From assembly GCA_015487895.1 (NCBI GenBank), contig WFOW01000011.1:1-6443 (forward strand): DNA of 6,443 nucleotides, in the 5' to 3' direction. Positions 1 to 5,607 of the stretch are shown piece after piece. Within the stretch, counting starts at the first letter, position 1. Every line of letters starts with the position of its first letter. The stretch is from Gammaproteobacteria bacterium (GTDB lineage Bacteria > Pseudomonadota > Gammaproteobacteria > S144-34). The notes under the pieces were generated by a model. It saw only the letters and a list, made by a program, of their open reading frames with translations. It did no database searches and was not told the origin of the DNA. The position numbers and the translations under genes were made by a program.

Positions 1-1725
1 GGACTCGGCGGGCGCGGGCTCCCCGCGCAGCCGCGCGCGCGCCTCGCGCAGGAGCGCGGCGACGTTGACGCCCTCGATCGCGCCGTCGCGCAACGCCACG
101 GAGACCTCGCCCGAGAGGGTGCGGCGCAGCGCCCCCGGGTCCGCGCCCCGGGCGGCGAGACGCGCGCGCAGGGTGCCGGTGCCGCTGAGGCGCCCGAAGC
201 CCGCGAGGTCGCGCAGCAGCGGCTGGAGCCGCACGCCCTCGAGGCGCTCGTCCAGGCGCACCACGGGCACGGGGCCGCGGGCGTCGATGCGCACGTCGCC
301 GCGGTAGCGGCCGCCGTAGAGGCGCGCCCGCGCCGGGTGCAGCCGCAGCCGCCCGCCCTCGGCCTCGAGGCGCAGCGTCACCTCGCGGGAGCGGATGCCC
401 CAGGCGCGGAGCTCGCCGACGGCGAGCTCGGCCGAGGCGCGCAGGGCGCGCAGCGTCCCGACCGGGAGCAGCGCGCCCGCGGCCGCCGCGCCGCCGGGGC
501 TCGCCCCGCGCGCACCGGCCTTCGCGCGCGGCGGAAGGTAGCGGTCCAGGTCGAGGCGGTCCACCCGCAGGCTCGCCAGGTAGCGCGGCCGGCTGCCGTC
601 GAGGCCGCGCACGGCGAGCTCGCCCTCGGCCGTGCTCTCGTCGAGCACCAGGCGCAGGCGCTTGAGCTCGACGGCGGAGGCCGAGGCCCAGATCCGGGTC
701 TTGAGCTCCAGGTGCACGAAGGTGCGCGGGTCGGCCGTCTTCGGCGGCTCGATGCCGAGCGCCATCAGCGTCGCGCGCGGGTCGAAGGGGGCCACCGCCA
801 GGTCGCCCACGAGGCGCGGCGCGGAGGCGAGGCGCTCCACCCGCGCCTCCGTGAGCAGCGCCTCCACGCCCGCAAGCCGCAGCCGCAGCGGCTCGAGCAC
901 CAGCCGGTCCGCGCCCGGCGCGAGCGCACCCCCGCCCTCGGCCTCGAGCTCGAGGCCCGCCGGCGGCAGGCCCTCGCCCTTCGCGCGCACGCGCACCACC
1001 AGCCCGCGCACGGCGTGCGTGCCCGCCGCGAGGTCGGCGAGCACCCGTGCCCGCAGCCTGGCGGTGCCCTCCAACGCCGGCTGTGCCAGCCGGAAGGCGC
1101 CCTCGGCGCGCACCGGGAAGGCCTCGCCGGGACGGAAGGCCCCGACCTCCAGCTCGAGGCCGCTGATCGCGATCTCCCGGCCGGCCCGCAGGTCGCGGAA
1201 GCGCACCGCCGCGTCGCGCACCACGAGGCCGCCGACGGCGAGCGCCGCCACGGGCGGCGCGGCGGCCCCGCCCTTGGCCGCGCCCTGCCCTCCCGCGGCG
1301 CCGGGGCGCGGCCCGCCGCGGGTCCCGAGGCCCTCGAAGTTGCTGCGCCCGTCGCCGAGGCGGACCAGGTTGAGCCGCACGCCGTCGAGCTCCACCGTCC
1401 CCACCTCGACCTCGCGGCGCAGCAGCGGCAGCAGCCGCACGCGCACGGCCATGCGGCGCGCCTCGAGCAGCGGCGCCTCCGAGGCCGGGAACCCCTCGGG
1501 GTTGCCGACGCGCACGCCCTCGGCCTCCAGCGCCAGCCACGGGAAGAGCTGCAGGCGCAGCGGCCCGCGCAGCTCGAAGGGCCGCTGGAGGGCCTCGCCG
1601 ACGAAGGCCTCGATGCGCGGCCGGTAGGTCTCGGGCTCGAACAGGACCCGCGCGGCGACGAGCGCCGCCGCCACCAGCAGCGCCAGGATTCCGGCAAGGA
1701 TCAGGATCGGACGCAGGGCGCGCAT
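1..1725 (-). CDS. asmA: AsmA family protein, C-terminus cut by window start
   Basis: This leftward gene has 575 codons in the window and no stop before the edge. The N-terminus has one hydrophobic segment (about residues 4-25, rich in L/A/V/I), which suggests an inner-membrane anchor with the rest in the periplasm. Typical AsmA features follow: an FPWL motif at 61-64 leading to VRVGNPEGF (71-79), then LGDGRSNFEGL at about 119-129, matching the family's 'dGxxNw' signature. A Gly/Ala/Pro-rich linker lies at about 130-150. Near the window edge, DGAIEGVNVAALLREA (starting at D547) matches the conserved C-terminal AsmA block, so perhaps the last hundred or so residues are missing. AsmA-family proteins are large periplasmic proteins linked to outer-membrane assembly and, by their relationship to VPS13-like bridge proteins, to lipid transport. 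The start is the ATG at 1725, directly before the membrane segment, with a weak GGGGAAA upstream. Family assignment is strong; the exact paralogue (asmA versus others) is inferred. Confidence 0.88.
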   Translation of the reverse strand, partial: MRALRPILILAGILALLVAAALVAARVLFEPETYRPRIEAFVGEALQRPFELRGPLRLQLFPWLALEAEGVRVGNPEGFPASEAPLLEARRMAVRVRLLPLLRREVEVGTVELDGVRLNLVRLGDGRSNFEGLGTRGGPRPGAAGGQGAAKGGAAAPPVAALAVGGLVVRDAAVRFRDLRAGREIAISGLELEVGAFRPGEAFPVRAEGAFRLAQPALEGTARLRARVLADLAAGTHAVRGLVVRVRAKGEGLPPAGLELEAEGGGALAPGADRLVLEPLRLRLAGVEALLTEARVERLASAPRLVGDLAVAPFDPRATLMALGIEPPKTADPRTFVHLELKTRIWASASAVELKRLRLVLDESTAEGELAVRGLDGSRPRYLASLRVDRLDLDRYLPPRAKAGARGASPGGAAAAGALLPVGTLRALRASAELAVGELRAWGIRSREVTLRLEAEGGRLRLHPARARLYGGRYRGDVRIDARGPVPVVRLDERLEGVRLQPLLRDLAGFGRLSGTGTLRARLAARGADPGALRRTLSGEVSVALRDGAIEGVNVAALLREARARLRGEPAPAES

Positions 1726-1765
1726 GTCGAGGGTTTCCCCGGCCCGGGACGGGCCCCTCCGCGCG

Positions 1766-1771
1766 AGTATA
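1766..1771 (-). promoter_or_regulatory. Candidate -10 element for asmA
   Basis: Read on the minus strand the hexamer is TATACT, four or five bases from the sigma70 consensus, in an otherwise nearly pure G/C stretch. It lies about 40 bases upstream of the asmA ATG, giving a predicted 5' leader of about 30-35 bases. No recognisable -35 box lies 16-18 bases further upstream. On the plus strand the same AT island reads TATAAC, so it could also serve the divergent gene. Confidence 0.4.
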
Positions 1772-1803
1772 ACGGCCTGCACGGCGCGGCCGGCCCTCCC
1801 GGC

Positions 1804-1812
1804 TGCTAAGAT
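1804..1812 (+). promoter_or_regulatory. Candidate extended -10 promoter for host-attachment gene
   Basis: The sequence TGCTAAGAT is an extended -10 (TGn followed by TAAGAT) in a G/C-rich background. No -35 box is visible at the usual distance, which fits extended -10 promoters. Transcription from here would start near 1819 and give a leader of about 130 bases before the ATG at 1951. It is divergent from the asmA -10 candidate roughly 40 bases away. Confidence 0.4.
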
Positions 1813-1829
1813 GACCGCAGGGGCGCCGC

Positions 1830-1854
1830 GAGGGCGCGCCCTCCGGGGCCCCGG
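1830..1854 (+). repeat. Two abutting perfect palindromes in the leader
   Basis: Positions 1830-1843 form a perfect 14-base palindrome, GAGGGCG followed by its reverse complement. Positions 1843-1854 form a perfect 12-base palindrome (CCGGGG/CCCCGG), sharing one base with the first. They lie just downstream of the candidate start point near 1819. They could be a protein-binding site on DNA or part of RNA structure. Such G/C palindromes are easier to meet by chance in this composition, so the function is open. Confidence 0.35.
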
Positions 1855-1892
1855 GCTTGGAAAGGCCGCGCGAGGCCCCCATTGCCGGTCCA

Positions 1893-1912
1893 GGGCGGGG
1901 CGCTGCCCGCCC
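1893..1912 (+). promoter_or_regulatory. Strong hairpin in 5' leader
   Basis: GGGCGGG (1893-1899) pairs perfectly with CCCGCCC (1906-1912) around a 6-base loop, giving a 7-base all-G/C stem. It lies 38 bases upstream of the ATG at 1951 and leaves the GGGGG-type ribosome site (about 1939-1943) unpaired. No U-run follows it, so it is not an obvious terminator. Confidence 0.4.
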
Positions 1913-1950
1913 GCGCGGCACGATCCTCACTGGGCGAAGGGGGAACAGGC

Positions 1951-2448
1951 ATGAGCGAGTACGTGGTGGTTGTCGCCGACGGCTCCCGGGCACGGTTCTT
2001 CACCCTGGAGCCCGCCGAGATCCCGGAGATCGAGGGCGGCCCGAACCTGGTCGAGCGCGAGGACCTCGCCAACCCCGAGCGCGAGCTCCCGGACCGCGAG
2101 CTGTGGTCGGAGGTCAAGACCGGCCGCAACCGCGCCCCCAACGGCGGCCCCGCCCACGGCTACGACGACCACCGCGCGCAGCACGAGGCCGAGTACGAGC
2201 GGCGCTTCGCGCGCGCCGTGGCCGAGCGCGCCGTGGCGCTCGCCAACGCCAACGGGACGCGGCGCGTGGTGATCGCCGCCGAGAAGCGCATGCTCGGCTT
2301 CCTGCGCAACGAGCTCGGCGCGCTCGCGCGTGCCGGGATCGAGGTCCGCGAGGTGGCGCGCGACCTCAGCAAGCTCGCCGCGCGCCAGATCCACGAGCAC
2401 CTGGCGAAGGAGGGCGTGCTGCCGCGGCGCAGGAACCCGGCCGCCTGA
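1951..2448 (+). CDS. Host attachment family protein (PF10116-like)
   Basis: This 165-residue soluble protein has no signal peptide or membrane segment. The N-terminus carries VVADGSRARFF (residues 7-17), the hallmark of the family annotated 'protein required for attachment to host cells'. The middle (about 30-80) is charged and probably flexible, with HGYDDHRAQHEAEYERRF leading into a helical part. The second conserved block, RRVVIAAEKRMLGFLR (104-119), and the end, VARDLSKLAARQIHEHL (135-151), also match the family. The start is the ATG at 1951 because the signature begins right after it and AAGGGGG lies at about 1937-1943; an in-frame ATG at 1882 would add an unlikely, non-conserved stretch. 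The family name comes from a plant-associated bacterium, but homologues occur in many free-living bacteria, so a literal attachment role is doubtful. A relationship to the eRF1/Pelota-like RNA-binding fold has been suggested for similar proteins; I recall this and cannot verify it here. Confidence 0.82.
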   Translation: MSEYVVVVADGSRARFFTLEPAEIPEIEGGPNLVEREDLANPERELPDRELWSEVKTGRNRAPNGGPAHGYDDHRAQHEAEYERRFARAVAERAVALANANGTRRVVIAAEKRMLGFLRNELGALARAGIEVREVARDLSKLAARQIHEHLAKEGVLPRRRNPAA

Positions 2449-2463
2449 GCGCCGGCGGGCGCG

Positions 2464-2491
2464 TTGACAGCCCCCGGCGCACCCCTACAAT
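2464..2491 (+). promoter_or_regulatory. Near-consensus sigma70 promoter of the tRNA gene
   Basis: A perfect -35 TTGACA (2464-2469) and a -10 TACAAT (2486-2491) are separated by 16 bases. The predicted start is about 2498, leaving a leader of about 12 bases before the mature tRNA at 2510. This is the only promoter in the window with a clear -35 box, as expected for a strongly expressed stable RNA gene. The -35 box starts 15 bases after the stop of the preceding gene. Confidence 0.85.
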
Positions 2492-2509
2492 GGGTTGGCG
2501 CCCTCACGG

Positions 2510-2585
2510 GCGGGCGTAACTCAGCTGGTAGAGTGGCAGCTTCCCAAGCTGCAGGTCGCGGGTTCGAGTCCCGTCGCCCGCTCCA
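2510..2585 (+). tRNA. glyU: tRNA-Gly(CCC)
   Basis: This is a complete 76-base cloverleaf. The acceptor stem is GCGGGCG/CGCCCGC (2510-2516 with 2575-2581), with discriminator T2582 and encoded CCA (2583-2585). The D stem is ACTC/GAGT. The anticodon stem is GCAGC/GCTGC around loop TTCCCAA, with anticodon CCC at 2543-2545, which reads GGG glycine codons. The variable loop is AGGTC (2553-2557). The T stem is GCGGG/CCCGT with one G-T wobble, and the T loop is TTCGAGT. The acceptor stem and anticodon arm closely resemble E. coli glyU. It has its own promoter and is followed after 32 bases by the end of the convergent acyl-CoA synthetase gene. No duplicated 3' end that would suggest an integrated element is visible in the window. 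Confidence 0.97.
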
Positions 2586-2617
2586 GACCCTTTCCCCCCC
2601 GCATGCGCGGGCCGCGC

Positions 2618-4432
2618 TCAGGCGGGCCCCGCGGCGTACATCGCCTCGATCTCGGCGGCGAGCCGCTCGCAGATCACCCCGCGCTTGAGCTTGAGCGTCG
2701 GCGTGAGCGTGCCGTCCTCCACGGTCCACGGCTCGAGGGTGGCGTGGACCTGGCGGATCTTGGCGTAGCCCGGGAAGCCGTGCAGCGCCTCGCCGATGCG
2801 CCTGAGCAGCGCGCGCTTGAGCTTGGGCGAGCGCAGGCTCTCGCGGTCGAGCGGATCGAGGCCCAGCGAGCGCGCGAAGGGCACCCACTGGTCGGCGTCG
2901 AGCACCACGCAGGCGGCCAGATAGGGCCTGCCCTCGCCCACCACGAGGGCCTGGTCGAAGAGCGGATCGAGGCAGATCGCCTGCTCCATGTCCACCGGCG
3001 GCACCTTCTCGCCGTTGGAGAGCACGATGATGTCCTTGAGCCGCCCCGTGATGTAGATGTGGCCGTTCTCGATGCGGGCCTGGTCGCCGGTGTGCAGCCA
3101 GCCCTCGGCGTCGATGGCGGCGCTGGTGGCGGCGTGGTTGTTCCAGTAGCCGAGCATGACGCCGGGGCCGCGCACGAGGAGCTCGTCGTCCTCTCCGACG
3201 CGCACCTCCACGCCCGGCAGGGGGATGCCGACGCTGCGCGGGTCGTTGTCGTCGAAGGTGTTGACGCTGACCACGGGCGCGCTCTCGGTGAGGCCGTAGC
3301 CCTGGAGGATGGGGATGCCCAGGCCGATGAAGACGCGCGCGACGTCGAGCGGCAGCGCCGCCCCGCCGCTCACCGCCGCGCGCAGCCGCCCGCCGAGCCG
3401 CTCGCGCACCTTGCGCGCCACGATCCGGTCGAGCAGCGGCCAGAGGAGGAAGTCCGGCGACCAGCGCCCGCGGCCCTGCGCGTGCTCGAAGCGACGCCAG
3501 CCGATGGACACGGTGGCGTCGAACAGGGCACGGCGCACCGCCGGCCCCTTGGCGAGCTGCTGGCGCAGCCGCACGTAGACGCGCTCGAAGATGCGGGGCA
3601 CGGCGACGATGAGCGTGGGGCGCACCGTGCGGAGGTCCTCGGCGAGCTGCGGGATGGAGCGCGCGTAGGCCACCGTCGCCCCCGCCATCATCGGCAGGTA
3701 GTAGCCGCCGGTGCGCTCGAGCGTGTGCGACAGCGGCAGGAAGGAGAGAAACAGGTCCTCCTGGTAGCAGTCGACCAGCGTCAGCGCCGCGTGCGCCACC
3801 GCCAGCATGTTGTGGTGGCTGAGCATCACGCCCTTGGGGCGCCCCGTGGTGCCCGAGGTGTAGACGATGGAGGCGAGCGCGTGCGGGTCGCCGCGGCGCG
3901 GGCGCAGCTCGCCCTCGGCCGGCAGCCACTCGGCCGCGTAGCGCGCGCGCCCGTCGCCGAGCTCGCCCGCCGGCTCGCCGAGCACCACGACGCGCCGCAG
4001 GGTCTCGATCCCGGCCACCGCCGGCGCCAGGCGCCGCCAGGCGCCCGCGTCCTGCACCACCAGCACCTTGGCCGCGGAGTCGGCGAGGATGAAGGCGACG
4101 TTGTCGGGCCGGTCGTCGCAGTAGAGCGGGACGTCCACGAGCCCCAGCCCGAGCGCGGCCTGGTCAACCGCCACCCAGTCCGGCCCGTTGCGCAGGCTGA
4201 GCGCGAGGCGGTCGCCGGGCTCGAGGAAGCCCTCGGCGGCGAGCGCCGCCTGCCAGCGCCCCGCGAGCCGCACCGCCTCCGCCCAGCTCAGGCTGCGCCA
4301 CGCCTCGCGGCCACGGTCGTACCAGCGGTAGGCCTCGCGGTCGGCGCTGCGGCGCACGCGCACCCGGAACAGGCCGTCCAGCGTGCCCGCCTCCTCGACG
4401 GAGATCAGGTCCTCGCTCCACACCCCCGCCAT
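2618..4432 (-). CDS. Long-chain fatty acid--CoA ligase (AMP-forming)
   Basis: This 604-residue member of the adenylate-forming superfamily activates a fatty acid with ATP to acyl-AMP and then transfers it to CoA; it is probably cytosolic or membrane-peripheral. Motifs appear in order: the phosphate-binding loop YTSGTTGRPKG (about 191-201), FLPLSHTLERTGGYY (from about 231), GYGLTES (378-384), GWLHTGD (444-450), GRLKDIIVLSNGEKV (about 463-477) and the C-terminal TPTLKLKR (577-584), with the likely catalytic Lys at 581. The DIIVLSNGEKV form and the length fit the long-chain (FAA1/COG1022-like) branch rather than short FadD-type enzymes. The ATG at 4432 is chosen because homologues begin near 'ISxEEAGTLDGLF'. 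It has no Shine-Dalgarno sequence. A TTG at 4468 would add 12 residues and has GGGGAGGGG about 12 bases upstream, so the start is uncertain. The gene stands alone, convergent to the tRNA and divergent from thiS. The chain-length preference cannot be read from sequence. Confidence 0.93.
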   Translation of the reverse strand: MAGVWSEDLISVEEAGTLDGLFRVRVRRSADREAYRWYDRGREAWRSLSWAEAVRLAGRWQAALAAEGFLEPGDRLALSLRNGPDWVAVDQAALGLGLVDVPLYCDDRPDNVAFILADSAAKVLVVQDAGAWRRLAPAVAGIETLRRVVVLGEPAGELGDGRARYAAEWLPAEGELRPRRGDPHALASIVYTSGTTGRPKGVMLSHHNMLAVAHAALTLVDCYQEDLFLSFLPLSHTLERTGGYYLPMMAGATVAYARSIPQLAEDLRTVRPTLIVAVPRIFERVYVRLRQQLAKGPAVRRALFDATVSIGWRRFEHAQGRGRWSPDFLLWPLLDRIVARKVRERLGGRLRAAVSGGAALPLDVARVFIGLGIPILQGYGLTESAPVVSVNTFDDNDPRSVGIPLPGVEVRVGEDDELLVRGPGVMLGYWNNHAATSAAIDAEGWLHTGDQARIENGHIYITGRLKDIIVLSNGEKVPPVDMEQAICLDPLFDQALVVGEGRPYLAACVVLDADQWVPFARSLGLDPLDRESLRSPKLKRALLRRIGEALHGFPGYAKIRQVHATLEPWTVEDGTLTPTLKLKRGVICERLAAEIEAMYAAGPA

Positions 4433-4469
4433 GGGGCGTATTTGGGCAGAGCCGGACGGAGGAGGCAAG

Positions 4470-4478
4470 TGCTAGAAT
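4470..4478 (+). promoter_or_regulatory. Candidate extended -10 promoter for thiS-thiG-trmB
   Basis: TGCTAGAAT (TGn followed by TAGAAT, five of six consensus bases) is the only AT-rich hexamer of this kind in the divergent gap. The predicted start is near 4485, leaving a leader of about 48 bases before thiS. No -35 box is seen. It lies right next to the alternative TTG start (4468) of the divergent acyl-CoA synthetase, so the two transcription units may share or compete for this region. Confidence 0.5.
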
Positions 4479-4504
4479 GGCCCCTCCCCGGGAGGACCGG
4501 ACGG

Positions 4505-4522
4505 CGGGCGCACGCGCGCCCG
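4505..4522 (+). promoter_or_regulatory. Hairpin directly upstream of the thiS start
   Basis: CGGGCGC (4505-4511) pairs perfectly with GCGCCCG (4516-4522) around the 4-base loop ACGC. The stem ends 10 bases before the thiS ATG, in the place where a ribosome site would normally be, and no Shine-Dalgarno sequence is present. It may affect translation. No U-run follows it. Confidence 0.35.
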
Positions 4523-4532
4523 GCGGCGCCCC

Positions 4533-4733
4533 ATGGAGATCGTGGTCAACGGCGAGCGGCGCGAGGTGCCGGAGGGCCTGACGGTGGCCGGGCTCGTCGA
4601 GCGCATGGGGCTCGCCGGGCGGCGCCTCGCCGTGGAGGTCAACCGCGAGATCGTGCCGCGCAGCCGGCACGCCGAGCACCGGCTGCGGCCGGGCGACCGC
4701 GTCGAGATCGTCCACGCCATCGGCGGCGGATGA
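4533..4733 (+). CDS. thiS: Sulfur carrier protein ThiS
   Basis: This is a 66-residue ubiquitin-like (beta-grasp) protein of the usual family length. It starts with [13 protein letters not shown], contains the conserved [12 protein letters not shown] (33-44) and [17 protein letters not shown], and ends in the required C-terminal Gly-Gly (here IGGG). In thiamine synthesis the C-terminal glycine is adenylated by ThiF and converted to a thiocarboxylate, which gives sulfur to ThiG for thiazole formation. The start is fixed by the conserved first strand; no Shine-Dalgarno sequence precedes it, and a hairpin sits just upstream. The gene leads a same-strand cluster with thiG (34 bases downstream) and trmB. 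ThiF and the glycine/tyrosine-oxidising partner (ThiO or ThiH) are not in the window. Confidence 0.95.
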   Translation: MEIVVNGERREVPEGLTVAGLVERMGLAGRRLAVEVNREIVPRSRHAEHRLRPGDRVEIVHAIGGG

Positions 4734-4767
4734 GCGGCGGCGCCCGCGCCGGGCCCACGGAGGAACG

Positions 4768-5580
4768 ATGGCGACCGTACCCCAGACGCGCCCCACCGGA
4801 CCCGGCGATCCGCTCGTGATCGCCGGGCGCAGCTACCGCTCGCGCCTGCTCGTGGGCACGGGCAAGTACCGCGACCTCGACGAGACGCGCCGCGCCGTCG
4901 AGGCGAGCGGCGCCGAGATCGTCACCGTGGCGATCCGCCGCACCAACATCGGGCAGAACCCGGACGAGCCCAACCTGCTCGACGTGCTGCCGCCGGACCG
5001 CTACACCATCCTGCCCAACACGGCTGGCTGCTACACCGCCGAGGACGCGGTGCGCACCTGCCGCCTCGCGCGCGAGCTGCTCGACGGGCACGCCCTGGTC
5101 AAGCTCGAGGTGCTGGGCGACGAGCGCACCCTCTTCCCGGACGTGGTCCAGACCCTCGAGGCCGCCGAGACGCTGGTCGCCGAGGGCTTCGAGGTGATGG
5201 TCTACACCAACGACGACCCGGTGACGGCGAAGCGCTTCGAGGAGCTCGGCTGCGTGGCCGTGATGCCGCTCGCCGCCCCCATCGGCTCGGGCCTCGGCAT
5301 CCAGAACCGCTACAACATCCTCGAGATCGTCGAAAACGCCAGGGTGCCCATCCTGGTGGACGCGGGCGTGGGCACGGCCTCGGACGCGGCCATCGCCATG
5401 GAGCTCGGCTGCGACGGCGTGCTCATGAACACCGCGATCGCCGGCGCCCGCGACCCGGTCCTGATGGCCTCGGCCATGCGCAAGGCGGTGGAGGCCGGGC
5501 GCGAGGCCTTCCTCGCGGGCCGCATCCCGCGCAAGCGCTACGCCTCGGCCTCCTCGCCCATCGACGGCACCTTCTTCTGA
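4768..5580 (+). CDS. thiG: Thiazole synthase ThiG
   Basis: This 270-residue TIM-barrel enzyme condenses 1-deoxy-D-xylulose 5-phosphate, dehydroglycine and ThiS thiocarboxylate into the thiazole phosphate of thiamine. The substrate-binding lysine lies in VKLEVLGD (K112), with E114 two residues on and D198 in [12 protein letters not shown]. These keep the same spacing as the B. subtilis residues K96, E98 and D182. Other family blocks are LLVGTGKY (27-34), [10 protein letters not shown] (57-66), [15 protein letters not shown] (82-96), [14 protein letters not shown] (167-180) and the C-terminal [10 protein letters not shown]. About 15 N-terminal residues before the core are not conserved. The ATG at 4768 has a clear GGAGGA at 4759-4764, the best ribosome site in the cluster. 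The gene lies 34 bases after thiS and 27 bases before trmB, which fits one transcript. All key residues are intact. Confidence 0.98.
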   Translation: MATVPQTRPTGPGDPLVIAGRSYRSRLLVGTGKYRDLDETRRAVEASGAEIVTVAIRRTNIGQNPDEPNLLDVLPPDRYTILPNTAGCYTAEDAVRTCRLARELLDGHALVKLEVLGDERTLFPDVVQTLEAAETLVAEGFEVMVYTNDDPVTAKRFEELGCVAVMPLAAPIGSGLGIQNRYNILEIVENARVPILVDAGVGTASDAAIAMELGCDGVLMNTAIAGARDPVLMASAMRKAVEAGREAFLAGRIPRKRYASASSPIDGTFF

Positions 5581-5582
5581 GC

Positions 5583-5597
5583 GCCCGCGCGGCGGGC
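5583..5597 (+). promoter_or_regulatory. Hairpin in thiG-trmB gap
   Basis: GCCCGC (5583-5588) pairs perfectly with GCGGGC (5592-5597) around a 3-base loop. It begins two bases after the thiG stop codon and ends 10 bases before the trmB ATG. There is no U-run, so it is not a standard terminator. It could limit translation or stabilise the 3' end of the thi part of the message. Confidence 0.35.
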
Positions 5598-5607
5598 ACG
5601 CACGCGG

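Noticed and set aside
337..1809. Long open frame (490 codons) on the plus strand
   Set aside because: It is antisense to asmA. Its translation is a low-complexity Arg/Ala/His/Glu mix with no recognisable domain, as expected opposite a GC-rich gene.
1882..1950. Upstream in-frame ATG extending the host-attachment protein by 23 residues
   Set aside because: The added residues are not like the family, the ATG lies just before a strong hairpin, and the ATG at 1951 has a G-rich ribosome site at good distance.
2449..2462. Hairpin GCGCC-GGCG-GGCGC after the host-attachment stop as a terminator
   Set aside because: The stem is short and is followed by the tRNA promoter -35 rather than a T-run.
2598..2611. 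Small hairpin CCCGC-ATGC-GCGGG between the tRNA and the convergent ligase, as a bidirectional terminator
   Set aside because: The stem is only 5 bases and no T-run follows on either strand, so it does not qualify as an intrinsic terminator.
2545..2617. Integration (att) site at the tRNA 3' end
   Set aside because: No repeated copy of the tRNA 3' end, integrase or mobile-element gene is visible in the window.
2160..3929. Open frame of 589 codons on the minus strand
   Set aside because: It is an alternative frame of the acyl-CoA synthetase that continues across the tRNA gene into the host-attachment gene, with no plausible protein.
4433..4532. TPP riboswitch upstream of thiS
   Set aside because: No CTGAGA-type or GAACCTGAT-type THI-box segment is present on the plus strand, and the space is too short for the full element.
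2495..4819. Open frame of 774 codons on the plus strand
   Set aside because: It runs through the tRNA gene and antisense to the well-supported acyl-CoA synthetase, then over thiS. It has skewed composition and no family resemblance.
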